In this document: positions 56,643 through 64,000 of the stretch, piece by piece
Position numbering within the stretch: position 1 is the stretch's first letter
Layout: every line of letters starts with the position of its first letter
Assembly (NCBI GenBank): GCA_900552135.1
Contig: URYN01000004.1
Coordinates: 62,001-126,000 of the forward strand
Length of the DNA stretch: 64,000 nucleotides
From: an uncultured Clostridium sp.
Lineage (GTDB): Bacteria > Bacillota > Clostridia > TANB77 > CAG-508
Direction: 5' to 3'
The notes under the pieces: model-generated
What the model was told of the DNA's origin: nothing
Seen by the model: only the letters and a program-made list of their open reading frames with translations
The model's database searches: none
Position numbers and translations under genes: made by a program

Positions 56643-56671
56643 ATTATATAACAGAACATGGAAATAGTCAA
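56643..56671 (-). promoter_or_regulatory. Promoter of the adhesin-sortase operon
   Basis: TTGACT (56666-56671) and TATAAT (56643-56648) with 17-bp spacing on the minus strand, about 35 bases before the ATG at 56608. It diverges from the plus-strand promoter at 56822-56850. Confidence 0.75.
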
Positions 56672-56821
56672 TCATAATTTTACAAAAATTACCCATTTCC
56701 GTAGGATTTTAGCAAATCTAGCTATCTTTTCCGTATTTTCTAATCTTTTCCATATTAGTAGACATAATTTGTTGTGTTTTTTCTTCTACTTTGTCATTAT
56801 TTCTGTTTTTATCTTTTTTTC

Positions 56822-56850
56822 TTGACTTTTGTTTTTGCTATGGTTATAAT
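56822..56850 (+). promoter_or_regulatory. Promoter of the first frameshift gene
   Basis: TTGACT (56822-56827) and TATAAT (56845-56850) with 17-bp spacing on the plus strand, followed by an AAAGGATT ribosome site before the ATG at 56881. Confidence 0.75.
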
Positions 56851-56880
56851 CAATTTAAATCAAAAGAAAGGATTCAAATT

Positions 56881-57334
56881 ATGGTCAATAATACCACGAA
56901 TTTAGAATTAAATAAACAACTTAATAATACTAATATTCAAGGTTTTGAAAATTCAGATATAAAAAAACAATTTTCCGATACTGAAGTTTCAAATGCTTAT
57001 AATATAAATCCAGAAGCAGCTAACTTTGAGCCTGCTAGTTCTACAAAAAAAGCAACATTCTTTCGGTAATCAAAACATTACAACTGTGCAAAGTGATTCA
57101 ACCAATGTAGATATACCAGAAGTTCAAAGTTTCTCAACCTCCAGCTCTTCTGATGTTCAATCCGAAACAGATTTTTCTGATAATACAGAAAATCCTGTTA
57201 ATTGTTTGTCTTTAACTGTTAGAAAAGATTATAGCCTTTCTGTAGTAAAGCACGTATTAGTTAGAACTTGGAAAACAACTTGGAGAGTTGCACTTAGTAT
57301 ATTCTTACTTAACTTTTTATCCTTCTTCTTTTAA
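56881..57334 (+). CDS. Small membrane protein gene needing a +1 frameshift at CGG
   Basis: The ATG at 56881 has a good ribosome site. The first frame gives 61 codons, then CGG (57064-57066) and an immediate TAA. Skipping the C gives GGT AAT CAA and 89 more codons to the TAA at 57332-57334, about 150 residues in all. A strong terminator starts ten bases later. The first part is Asn/Thr-rich and polar. The second is Ser/Asp-rich and ends in VRKDYSLSVVKHVL and a hydrophobic C-terminal helix. Promoter, ribosome site, both frames and terminator form one unit, so I read it as one gene. A run of seven As (57045-57051) is the main alternative site of a sequencing or mutational indel. Confidence 0.65.
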
Positions 57335-57343
57335 TATAATTTA

Positions 57344-57390
57344 TTAGAGTATTTGAAAATCATTACACTTTTCAAATATTCTAATTTTTT
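57344..57390 (+). terminator. Strong terminator of the first frameshift gene
   Basis: A 16-bp stem with one G-U pair (57344-57359 with 57369-57384) is followed by six Ts. It begins ten bases after the stop codon of the shifted frame, which supports the shifted frame as the true end of the gene. Confidence 0.8.
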
Positions 57391-57465
57391 ATACAGGAAA
57401 TTTCAGTATACTTTCATATTAATTTAAATTTTATATACTATAAAAGTAAGTTACAACTTTATTAT

Positions 57466-57512
57466 ATAAAAATGAATACCTATAGCCAAACTATTCTTAA
57501 CTATAGATATTC
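57466..57512 (-). terminator. Terminator of the metalloprotease-like gene
   Basis: A 12-bp stem with one wobble pair (57474-57485 with 57501-57512) is followed on the minus strand by ATTTTTAT, 28 bases beyond the stop codon. Confidence 0.6.
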
Positions 57513-57539
57513 ATTATTTTTTATTATATGTTATTTATT

Positions 57540-58559
57540 TTATGTTCTCATTATTTTCTTTTGTATAAATTCTGCAATCTTATTTATAAGGCCTGCTACA
57601 ACATTTTTATATACAACCATCAAACTGTTTTTGTTCTTATTTTTGTTTATTTCCATATATTTTTTTATGTATTTACTATTCATTTCTTTCTTAAATTGTA
57701 TAAAGTTGTCTTCTTCGACAGATGTACCAAGAAGTTTTCCAATTATTTGTTCATAGTTTTCCATCTTATCTACTTGTTCATCAACTTCTGCTGTTGTATT
57801 AAGTGCTTTGTACATTTTTTCAAAATATGTTGTGTATATCAATTCTTGTGTTTGCATATATAACTTTATTATTTTCTCTTCGTTTCTGTCTTCTCTGTTA
57901 TTCTCTTCAAGTATATCATCAAAGTTTCTTACAATTCTTTCTGTGTTCTCTTCAAATGTATTGTATAATTTTTCTTCAAATATGTCGTTGCTTCCAATAC
58001 AACTATTTATAGCCTCTTTATCTCCCATAAGATACATCATTTGTCCAATTAAGCTTGTCATGTATTTATAATGATTTTCACTATTGGTGCAAATCGATAT
58101 TTCTTCATTGTTTATTCTGTGATTTTTATATCCGAGCGCCTTTGCGGTAATGTACTGCACAATAGCCTCGTTTATGCCAAGTCCAAATATTTTGAATTCT
58201 CTAAATTGACACACTCCCGCTCTATCATCTCGCTTTTCAATTTTATTGAAATTTTGCAAATAGTGTATATTTTCGTGTATCATATAAGAATCTATTTCTG
58301 ATATATCTTTTTCTTCATCAATATATACTGTATTATTTTTATAATAATAAAATACTCCTTTAAATTTTTTATCTATTTTTGCATAGTACATATTACAATT
58401 AAAAATTCGCATATATAGTTCGTTATAACTGTTTGCAAGTTCGTTTACATTTGTTGCTAATTTATCGGCTATATTTTTCGATATATAGTTTCTTTCTTCT
58501 ATATTCAGTTGCCTTGTTGGAATTATTCCAATTTTTTCTAGCTCCTTTTGTATATCCAT
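57540..58559 (-). CDS. Putative zinc metalloprotease-like protein (HENIH motif)
   Basis: A 339-residue protein without a signal peptide. The sequence MIHENIHYLQN contains HExxH, the zinc-binding and catalytic motif of zincin peptidases. A glutamate about 30 residues later (GLGINEAIVQYI) could be the third ligand. It is preceded by NTVYIDEEKDISE, a typical edge strand. The C-terminus (about 300-335) is basic and amphipathic. I do not know a named family. The substrate is unknown, and the apparent cytosolic location is unusual for such a protease. It stands alone between two terminators. Confidence 0.65.
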   Translation of the reverse strand: MDIQKELEKIGIIPTRQLNIEERNYISKNIADKLATNVNELANSYNELYMRIFNCNMYYAKIDKKFKGVFYYYKNNTVYIDEEKDISEIDSYMIHENIHYLQNFNKIEKRDDRAGVCQFREFKIFGLGINEAIVQYITAKALGYKNHRINNEEISICTNSENHYKYMTSLIGQMMYLMGDKEAINSCIGSNDIFEEKLYNTFEENTERIVRNFDDILEENNREDRNEEKIIKLYMQTQELIYTTYFEKMYKALNTTAEVDEQVDKMENYEQIIGKLLGTSVEEDNFIQFKKEMNSKYIKKYMEINKNKNKNSLMVVYKNVVAGLINKIAEFIQKKIMRT

Positions 58560-58741
58560 ATAACTCTCCGTTTACCTTAATTTTTCTTTTGATAACCTTA
58601 TTATATTATTAGCAATTTTTGTTGTCAAGAGTATAATTTTAGTAAATTATCTCGAAAAATAATATATTTACTTTGCAGAATTAAACTTAAACTTTTTTTA
58701 CATGATTCCCCCAAAAAACATTTAATTTTTACTTGCCCTAC

Positions 58742-58777
58742 AAAAAAAAGAACGAAGGTTTTAATTCCTCCGTTCCT
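58742..58777 (-). terminator. Terminator of rny
   Basis: On the minus strand a 9-bp stem (58767-58775 with 58750-58758, one G-U pair) is followed by eight Ts. The GGAACGGAGGAA arm is close to the arms of the REP-like elements at 18147 and 60462, so it may derive from one. Confidence 0.85.
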
Positions 58778-58781
58778 ATTT

Positions 58782-60323
58782 TTATTTTGCGTAGTCTACA
58801 ACTCTTGTTTCTCTTATGATGTTTACTTTTATTTGTCCTGGATATTCCATTTCATCTTCAACCTTTTTAGCAACATCTCTTGCTAGTATTGTCATTTCAG
58901 AATCTGAAATTTGTTCTGGTTTTACTATAATTCTAACCTCACGACCAGCTTGTATTGCAAATGATTTTTCAACACCTTTAAATGAGTCTGCTATTGATTC
59001 AAGCTTTTCAAGACGTTTTATGTAGTTTTCTAAAGTTTCACGTCTAGCACCTGGTCTTGATGCAGATATTGCATCTGCTGCAGCAACTAAAACAGCTTCT
59101 ACTGTTTGTGGCTCTACATCTCCATGGTGTGCTTCTACAGCATTTATTACTAGTGGATTTTCCTTGTACTTTTTAAGAATATCTACACCAATTTGAACGT
59201 GTGTTCCTTCTACATCGTGGTCTAATGCCTTTCCTATATCGTGCAATAAACCAGCTCTTCTTGCAAGCTTTGGATCTAATCCTAATTCATCAGCCATAAT
59301 TCTTGCTAAATTTGATACTTCTATTGAATGATTTAATACATTTTGACCATAGCTGGTTCTGTATTTTAGCTTTCCAAGTAGATTTACCAAATCTGGATGA
59401 AGTCCAATTACGCCTGTTTCCATACAAGCTCTTTCTCCTTCTTCCTTGATTGTTTCAGCAATTTCTTCCTTAGCTTTTTCAACCATTTCTTCAATCTTAG
59501 CTGGGTGAATTCTTCCATCCTCCATTAATTTTTCTAAGGCAATTCTTGCAACTTCTCTTCTTAATGCATCAAATCCTGATATTACAACAGCCTCTGGAGT
59601 ATCGTCTATTATTAAATCAACTCCTGTAAGCGTTTCTAATGTACGAATATTTCTTCCTTCTCTACCAATTATTCTTCCTTTCATATCATCATTTGGAAGT
59701 GGAACAATTGATACTGTTGTTTCTGCAGTATGATCTGCTGCACATTTTTGAATTGCATACCCTATTACTTCTCTAGCATTTTTTATAGACTCTTCTTTTA
59801 CTTTTGCTTCAGCATTTTTTATAAGTGTAGCTTTTTCCAAAGTAAGTTGCTTGTCCATTTCAGAAAGTAATAATTTCTTTGCCTCGTCTTTAGATAACCC
59901 AGAAATTCTTTGTAATTCTTGAACTTGTTTTTCAAGTGTCTTTTCGATTTCCTGTCTTTGATTTTCAAGATTTTTCTTCTTGTTTTCAATTTCCTGTTCT
60001 TTTCTTTCTATTTGCTCCATCTTGTTTTCTAGGTTTTCTTCTTTTTGTAATAATCTTCTTTCTTGTTGTTGTACTTCGCCTCTTCTTTCTCTAACCTCAT
60101 TGTCTAAATCTTTTCTAGCATTCATTATTTCTTCTTTAGCCTTAAATATTTCTTCTTTCTTTCTGTTTTCGGCTTCCTTTTGTGCTAGTTCTATTATTTT
60201 TTTAGCTTCGTCTTCTGCACTGCCAAGTTTTGATTCTGCTGTTTTCTTTCTTATTGCTATACCAACAAAGGTAAAAATAATTGCTGAGACTAGAAAAATG
60301 GCGATATAAATTATGATCTGCAT
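58782..60323 (-). CDS. rny: Ribonuclease Y
   Basis: Membrane-anchored endoribonuclease that starts mRNA turnover in Firmicutes. The N-terminal helix is at about residues 2-23. A long Glu/Lys/Gln-rich coiled coil (about 30-190) follows. The KH domain (about 205-270) has [19 protein letters not shown], and the HD domain has the metal motif [12 protein letters not shown]. The C-terminal [18 protein letters not shown] is nearly invariant. Length 513 is standard. It has its own promoter and terminator. Confidence 0.97.
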   Translation of the reverse strand: MQIIIYIAIFLVSAIIFTFVGIAIRKKTAESKLGSAEDEAKKIIELAQKEAENRKKEEIFKAKEEIMNARKDLDNEVRERRGEVQQQERRLLQKEENLENKMEQIERKEQEIENKKKNLENQRQEIEKTLEKQVQELQRISGLSKDEAKKLLLSEMDKQLTLEKATLIKNAEAKVKEESIKNAREVIGYAIQKCAADHTAETTVSIVPLPNDDMKGRIIGREGRNIRTLETLTGVDLIIDDTPEAVVISGFDALRREVARIALEKLMEDGRIHPAKIEEMVEKAKEEIAETIKEEGERACMETGVIGLHPDLVNLLGKLKYRTSYGQNVLNHSIEVSNLARIMADELGLDPKLARRAGLLHDIGKALDHDVEGTHVQIGVDILKKYKENPLVINAVEAHHGDVEPQTVEAVLVAAADAISASRPGARRETLENYIKRLEKLESIADSFKGVEKSFAIQAGREVRIIVKPEQISDSEMTILARDVAKKVEDEMEYPGQIKVNIIRETRVVDYAK

Positions 60324-60403
60324 AATTTAACACCTCTTTCTATTTAATTTTCAATGTGCATAAAAATATATTCCATTTTTTAGAATATAATTTATCCTTT
60401 TAT

Positions 60404-60432
60404 ATTTTATCTTTATTATTGGCAAGTGTCAA
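60404..60432 (-). promoter_or_regulatory. Promoter of rny
   Basis: Perfect TTGACA (60427-60432) and TAAAAT (60404-60409) with 17-bp spacing on the minus strand, about 80 bases before the gene. Confidence 0.65.
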
Positions 60433-60461
60433 GTATTTTATAATAATTTTGTGCAATTGGT

Positions 60462-60570
60462 TGCAATTCAAAACAATTCAGGGACGGAGGAAATTTTGCA
60501 CCATTTCTTTTCAAAATTAAAAATGTTGGTACATTTTTTCCTCCGTCCCCAATTGTCCCGAATTGTTCTT
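60462..60570. repeat. REP-like palindromic element, copy B
   Basis: Perfect 13-bp inverted repeat GGGACGGAGGAAA (60481-60493) with TTTCCTCCGTCCC (60537-60549) around 43 bases, flanked by related CAATTC/GAATTG units. The arms match copy A at 18147-18207. It lies just after the acyl-CoA ligase stop codon, as copy A lies just after ytfJ. The 60324-60579 gap holds this element and the rny promoter only. Confidence 0.75.
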
Positions 60571-60579
60571 CGACTTGTT

Positions 60580-62313
60580 TTATTGAGCGAGTATTTTCTT
60601 TATTTCTTCAAATCTTTTTATTTTTGCTGTTGTTGTTTTTATCATCGGTTCGTCTGAAATTATTAATTTCTTTATATGCTTATAATTTGTTAGTTCTTGG
60701 TTTATCTGTTTTACATCAGTCCATATTTTATTGTATAATTCTTCCTCTGATATATCGCCAAAGTTTTGTTTTACATAGTCTTTGTTGTACACTATTTTTA
60801 CAGATACAACTAAGTCGTCATCTTTTGGATAGCCAAATACCATGCTTTCTTCAACATAAGGAAGTTTTCCAATTAATGTTTCAAGTTCTTCAGGATATAT
60901 ATTTTTTCCATTTTTTAATACTATTACATTTTTCATTCTTCCTGTTATAAAGAAATATCCATCTTTGTCTTGTCTTGCTAAATCTCCTGTGTGGAACCAT
61001 CCGTCTTTTATTACTTCATCTGTTGCTTCTTGATTTTCATAGTATCCAAGCATTACATTTGGGCCTTTTGCGATTAATTCTCCAATTCCTTGTTCATTTG
61101 GATTATCTATTTTTAATGTAACTCCTGGCATCGAAAGTCCTATTGATCCATATTTTATGCAATTTTCATTTTCTGCAGCAAGAACTGGAGATGTTTCTGT
61201 TAGTCCATATCCTTGTATTGTAAGTATTCCAAAATCATTAAATGCCTTTGCGACTTTCTTGTCTAATGCTGATGCTCCACTTATTATTAATCTTAAATTG
61301 CCACCCAAATTGTTTATAATATCTTTAAATAATTTTCTTCTTACATCTATTCCAACTTTTAATAGAGAGTTGCTTACTCCTGTTGCAACTTTTATAAGTT
61401 TAGTCTTTCCTTGTTTTTCAATCTCTTTTTCTATTTTTTTATACATTGCCTCTATTAGTAGTGGAACACATACAAAAACGGAAACCTTGTATTCTTTTAA
61501 ATTGCTCTGTATGTGTCTTATTCCATCACAAAATACGTTTGTGCAACCATGATTTAAAAACAATAATATTCCTGTGCAACCAAATGTGTGGTGCAATGGT
61601 AAGAATGCCATATTTACATCAGTACTTCTTATGCCTTCTACTTTATTCATGGCTTCTATATTTGATGCAATGTTTCTATGTGATAAAGCAACTGCCTTAG
61701 ATTTAGAGGTTGTTCCAGATGTGAATAGTATAACACTCATTTTGTTATTGTCTATTTCGGCATTCACAAATTCTTTGTTTCCCGCTTCTAATAACTTTTT
61801 ACCATTTTCCAATAAGTCTCCTAGGTAGATAAATCCTTCTTTCTTTTCCGCTTCGCTTAATTCGTCCATACAAATAAATTTTTCTATTTGTGTAGTGTTC
61901 TCTTCTTTTATTTTTTTCATGCAGTCGATATAGTCTTTTGCAAATATAACGCAATCTGTTTTGCTTCTTTCTAAAGAACTTCTTATCTCTTCATCTGGAA
62001 GTCCTTTATCCAATGGTACTACTATCCCTGTTCCATTCACTACTGCTACATAAGATAAAATCCATTCATATCTGTTCTTTCCTATTACAGCTATTCTCTT
62101 ATTTTTCATTCCCATATCTATTAATGCTGTTCCTAGGCTATTTATTTCTTTTTCAAATTCCTTATATTTTATTTCTCTGTATGTTATATTTTCTGCATTA
62201 TTGTTCTTTATTTTGAATGCAATATTTTCTGGATAATTTTCAAAAGCATTTTCCAATACCTCTTTAAGGTTGTAATATTCTTTGGTCTGATATATTTCAT
62301 ACTTATTTCTCAT
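60580..62313 (-). CDS. Long-chain acyl-CoA synthetase-like AMP-binding enzyme
   Basis: Adenylating enzyme of about 577 residues that activates a fatty or other carboxylic acid. The motifs are ILFTSGTTSKSKAVALSH, the IQGYGLTETSP segment, GWFHTGDLARQD, and a C-terminal lysine in MIKTTTAKIKRFEE. The start is uncertain: ATGs at 62382 and 62334 have no ribosome site, and AAGGAG lies 12 bases before the ATG at 62313, which I prefer. A role in lipid metabolism or acyl recycling is likely, but the substrate is unknown. It ends at a REP-like element. Confidence 0.9.
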   Translation of the reverse strand: MRNKYEIYQTKEYYNLKEVLENAFENYPENIAFKIKNNNAENITYREIKYKEFEKEINSLGTALIDMGMKNKRIAVIGKNRYEWILSYVAVVNGTGIVVPLDKGLPDEEIRSSLERSKTDCVIFAKDYIDCMKKIKEENTTQIEKFICMDELSEAEKKEGFIYLGDLLENGKKLLEAGNKEFVNAEIDNNKMSVILFTSGTTSKSKAVALSHRNIASNIEAMNKVEGIRSTDVNMAFLPLHHTFGCTGILLFLNHGCTNVFCDGIRHIQSNLKEYKVSVFVCVPLLIEAMYKKIEKEIEKQGKTKLIKVATGVSNSLLKVGIDVRRKLFKDIINNLGGNLRLIISGASALDKKVAKAFNDFGILTIQGYGLTETSPVLAAENENCIKYGSIGLSMPGVTLKIDNPNEQGIGELIAKGPNVMLGYYENQEATDEVIKDGWFHTGDLARQDKDGYFFITGRMKNVIVLKNGKNIYPEELETLIGKLPYVEESMVFGYPKDDDLVVSVKIVYNKDYVKQNFGDISEEELYNKIWTDVKQINQELTNYKHIKKLIISDEPMIKTTTAKIKRFEEIKKILAQ

Positions 62314-62434
62314 GCTTCTATTTTTCTCCTTCATAAATAAAGTCTTTTGCCCTAGCATATCATATATCAAACGCATAAACAATAATTATGACCAATTATT
62401 CGATTTTTATTTTTTTCATATCGGAGGCTTTAAT

Positions 62435-62639
62435 ATGAACTATCATGATTTTTCCTGTTATCTCTCAACTCTTTCTGGTTGTGAGTTAGTTGCATTAGCA
62501 GGTATTTTTTCAGTTGCAATTTCAGAAAATTTAAGCAGTAATGATACAGCCGTTCTAGCACGGTTTCTTCACTGCTTTTGGTGATAATCTTGCTTTGATT
62601 GCATTAAATAAAGATTCAGGTAAAAATTCGTCCTGCTAA
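62435..62639 (+). CDS. 67-residue small protein gene needing a +1 frameshift at CGG
   Basis: The ATG at 62435 follows a strong CGGAGG site. The zero frame gives 42 codons (MNYHDFSCYLSTLSGCELVA and on), then CGG (62561-62563) and only a few more codons to TGA. Skipping the C gives GGT TTC TTC ACT and a clean run to TAA at 62637-62639. The restored C-terminal part, GFFTAFGDNLALIALNK, has the even helical pattern of the N-terminal part and, from memory, resembles short repeated-family proteins of gut Clostridia. The zero-frame alternative ends FLHCFW. There is no base run here to favour a sequencing slip. The function is unknown. Confidence 0.7.
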
Positions 62640-62676
62640 TAATTTTCATTTCTTTAAATAAATTTTCGACTTTCAA

Positions 62677-63609
62677 CTACAAGGATTTATTTATTCCCTT
62701 TGCAACTATCTCACTCATGTTGTCTATTAATTTATCAATTTCTTTTGGTGTTACTATCATATTATAATCTTTCGGTATTAAAGCTTCTTTTATTTCTTCA
62801 TAGTTGTCTTTTTCTTTTAGTTCATTCAATGTAGAATTTGACATCGCCTTTTGCTGTAAATTTTCTATGAATATATTTATGCAATCATTCGTAATTGTTG
62901 CCAAATCTACAACTGTTGGTATTCCAATAGCGATTACAGGAATTCCTAATGTGTTTATGCTTATTTCTTTTCTTGCATTATTTACTCCTGCTCCTGGCAC
63001 TATTCCTGTATCTGCTATTTGTATACTACTGCTTATTCTTTCTAGTTTTCTTGTAGCAAGAGCATCTATTACAATTAACATTTTTGGCTTTATGTTTTGT
63101 ACAATTCCATTTAATATTTCCATTGTTTCAATTCCAGTTATTCCAAGCACTCCAGGTGATATTGCCGACACTGGTCTTGTATCTTCTGGCATTATTTTCG
63201 GCATGTATTCTAATATGTGTCTAGTAACTTCTATTTCAGGAACAACCTTAGGTCCCAATGCATCTGGCGTTACATATCTATTTCCAAGACCAACTACCAG
63301 TATATCGTCAGTATCGCTTACATGTTCTCCTATTACATTTCTTAATTCATCAGCCATTATTTCTGCAATTTCTTCAATTCTTTCCTCATCTGCATTTTTT
63401 ATTTCTTTTACATCTAAAGTTATATAGTTTCCTACCGGCTTTCCGAGTGCATTTGCACCATTTTCATTGGTAATTTTAACTTTTGAAATTTCTATATCTT
63501 TTATTATTTTATTAGCATTTTCTATTCCATCAATTTCTTCAGCAAGGCTATTCTGTTTCTTGTAAATCTCATTTCTTTCAACAGCCATATCAGTTCTAAA
63601 ATTATACAT
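62677..63609 (-). CDS. gpr: Germination protease GPR
   Basis: Aspartic-type endopeptidase that degrades small acid-soluble spore proteins when the spore germinates. Length 310. The N-terminal RTDMAVE matches the zymogen processing site. DDILVVGLGNRYVTPDALGPKVV, SAISPGVLGITGIET, IDALATRKLERISSSIQIADTGI, and IAIGIPTVVDL are conserved core segments. It proves a spore-forming lifestyle for this lineage. It lies downstream of holA, as in many Firmicutes, but the rpsT gene that often lies there is absent. Confidence 0.96.
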   Translation of the reverse strand: MYNFRTDMAVERNEIYKKQNSLAEEIDGIENANKIIKDIEISKVKITNENGANALGKPVGNYITLDVKEIKNADEERIEEIAEIMADELRNVIGEHVSDTDDILVVGLGNRYVTPDALGPKVVPEIEVTRHILEYMPKIMPEDTRPVSAISPGVLGITGIETMEILNGIVQNIKPKMLIVIDALATRKLERISSSIQIADTGIVPGAGVNNARKEISINTLGIPVIAIGIPTVVDLATITNDCINIFIENLQQKAMSNSTLNELKEKDNYEEIKEALIPKDYNMIVTPKEIDKLIDNMSEIVAKGINKSL

Positions 63610-63764
63610 AAAAAATCACTCTCCTGTGAATATTTTGTACAGAAGAGTTACGTTTATTCATTAAGCTTGTATTACATTCAAAAATCTTGTTCATTAGCTA
63701 ATTGATTTCTAATTTATTTTTCAAAACTTGTTTTTGTTTGATAATGATTAATGCATTTTTCTTG

Positions 63765-64000
63765 TTACGAGCAGTATCTGCAAAGCACTGATTCTAGCCC
63801 CACATTTATATCAATCATCCCATTTTTCGACTTGTAATCTAAGTCTATAAATTCTAACAATATATTTTTTAATTCTTCTTCTTTAAAGAATCTTGCCTGT
63901 GTAGAGTACTTGCTTACTAAAAATGTTTGATTTGGTTTTAGTTTTAAACTTTCGGCTACATTTAATTTTTCTCTTAATGCCACTTTAGTAATATAGAGTT
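63765..64000 (-). CDS. holA: DNA polymerase III delta subunit, C-terminal part
   Basis: The frame is open to the window edge and shows only the last 77 or so residues. The segment VALREKLNVAESLKLKPNQTF, then KYSTQARFFKEEELKNILLEFIDLDYKSKNG, matches the C-terminal helical domain of HolA, which loads the beta clamp. A GTG at 63983 is an internal codon, not the start. The identification rests on this short part and on gpr following it. The 155-base gap to gpr holds no gene. Confidence 0.75.
   Translation of the reverse strand, partial: LYITKVALREKLNVAESLKLKPNQTFLVSKYSTQARFFKEEELKNILLEFIDLDYKSKNGMIDINVGLESVLCRYCS

Noticed and set aside
57039..57066. A -1 frameshift on the A7 run (A AAA AAG) in the 56881 gene
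   Set aside because: The downstream half lies in the +1 frame. A -1 step would enter the third frame, which does not lead into it.
57026..57334. A separate 102-codon gene starting at a TTG inside the first frameshift gene
   Set aside because: It has no ribosome site of its own, and its first codons overlap the zero frame of 56881. It is better read as the +1 half of one gene.
57472..57756. 94-codon hydrophobic plus-strand frame
   Set aside because: It is antisense to the metalloprotease-like gene, overlaps a terminator hairpin, and has no ribosome site. Its hydrophobic bias comes from T-rich codons opposite A-rich ones.
62561..62563. CGG reassigned to another amino acid (such as Trp or Gln) without frameshift
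   Set aside because: Changing the meaning of CGG would not restore the downstream frame in either gene. In the 56881 gene the next codon would still be the TAA stop.
62804..63427. 207-codon plus-strand frame opposite gpr
   Set aside because: It is a shadow of a strongly conserved gene on the minus strand.
1..64000. tRNA, rRNA, CRISPR arrays, prophage or intact insertion sequences
   Set aside because: I found no T-loop patterns, no regularly spaced repeats and no transposase or phage genes. The only mobile-like elements are the two REP-like palindromes.

Overview
The window comes from a low-GC, endospore-forming member of the Clostridia (Firmicutes). Evidence for this is the AT-rich sequence, the AGGAGG-type ribosome binding sites, the TTGACA/TATAAT promoters with 16-18 bp spacing, and the spore genes gpr, spoVS and ytfJ(gerW). 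MrnC, RNase Y, RbgA, IreB and a Gram-positive type LexA box at recA also fit. I cannot name the species. Almost every gene is on the minus strand. The plus strand carries only a PemK/MazF-type gene with two small RNA-like units, one FxLYD-type membrane protein, and two small genes that each need a +1 frameshift.

Layout on the + coordinate axis. 1-9.6 kb: housekeeping genes fmt, def, priA, gmk, rpoZ, mrnC, rbgA, a pilin-like protein, a DUF1292 protein, ruvX and ireB. 9.6-13.8 kb: a three-gene cluster of a GAF/degenerate-GGDEF protein, a CpaE/TadZ-like ATPase with AT-hook motifs, and a VirB2-like small membrane protein. 13.9-24.2 kb: DNA repair, tRNA modification and sporulation genes (mutS, miaB, ytfJ, DUF2953, scpA, recX, recA, a solute-binding protein, spoVS). 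24.3-44.1 kb: a surface polysaccharide region. It holds ymdB, the CpsB/CpsD/CpsC phosphatase-kinase-modulator set, a sortase with an LVQTG substrate, and a 13-gene assembly operon running from a UDP-sugar dehydratase to UDP-glucose dehydrogenase. 44.4-50.2 kb: accessory genes, including a PemK toxin with structured RNAs and an ECF sigma factor with its own membrane segments. 50.4-56.7 kb: a second sortase locus with a 1.5-kilo-residue adhesin. 56.8-64 kb: a metalloprotease-like protein, rny, an acyl-CoA ligase, gpr and the 3' end of holA.

The polysaccharide genes form a coherent Wzx/Wzy pathway. A membrane UDP-HexNAc 4,6-dehydratase, an aminotransferase and a phosphoglycosyl transferase would start the repeat unit on undecaprenyl phosphate. 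Two GT4 and one GT2 enzymes extend it. UDP-glucose dehydrogenase and an epimerase supply uronic acids. Two TupA-like ATP-grasp enzymes could add amino acids. Wzx flips, Wzy polymerises, and CpsB/C/D control chain length.

The most unusual signal concerns the arginine codon CGG. I checked the phase of every CCG/CGG trinucleotide I could find in the intact genes and found none in frame. The only two in-frame CGG codons sit in two small plus-strand genes (56881-57334 and 62435-62639), exactly where each frame breaks. In both cases a +1 step over the C (C|GGT) restores a full reading frame. In the first gene the shifted frame ends just before a strong terminator. This suggests that CGG is unassigned in this organism and is used as a programmed +1 frameshift site.
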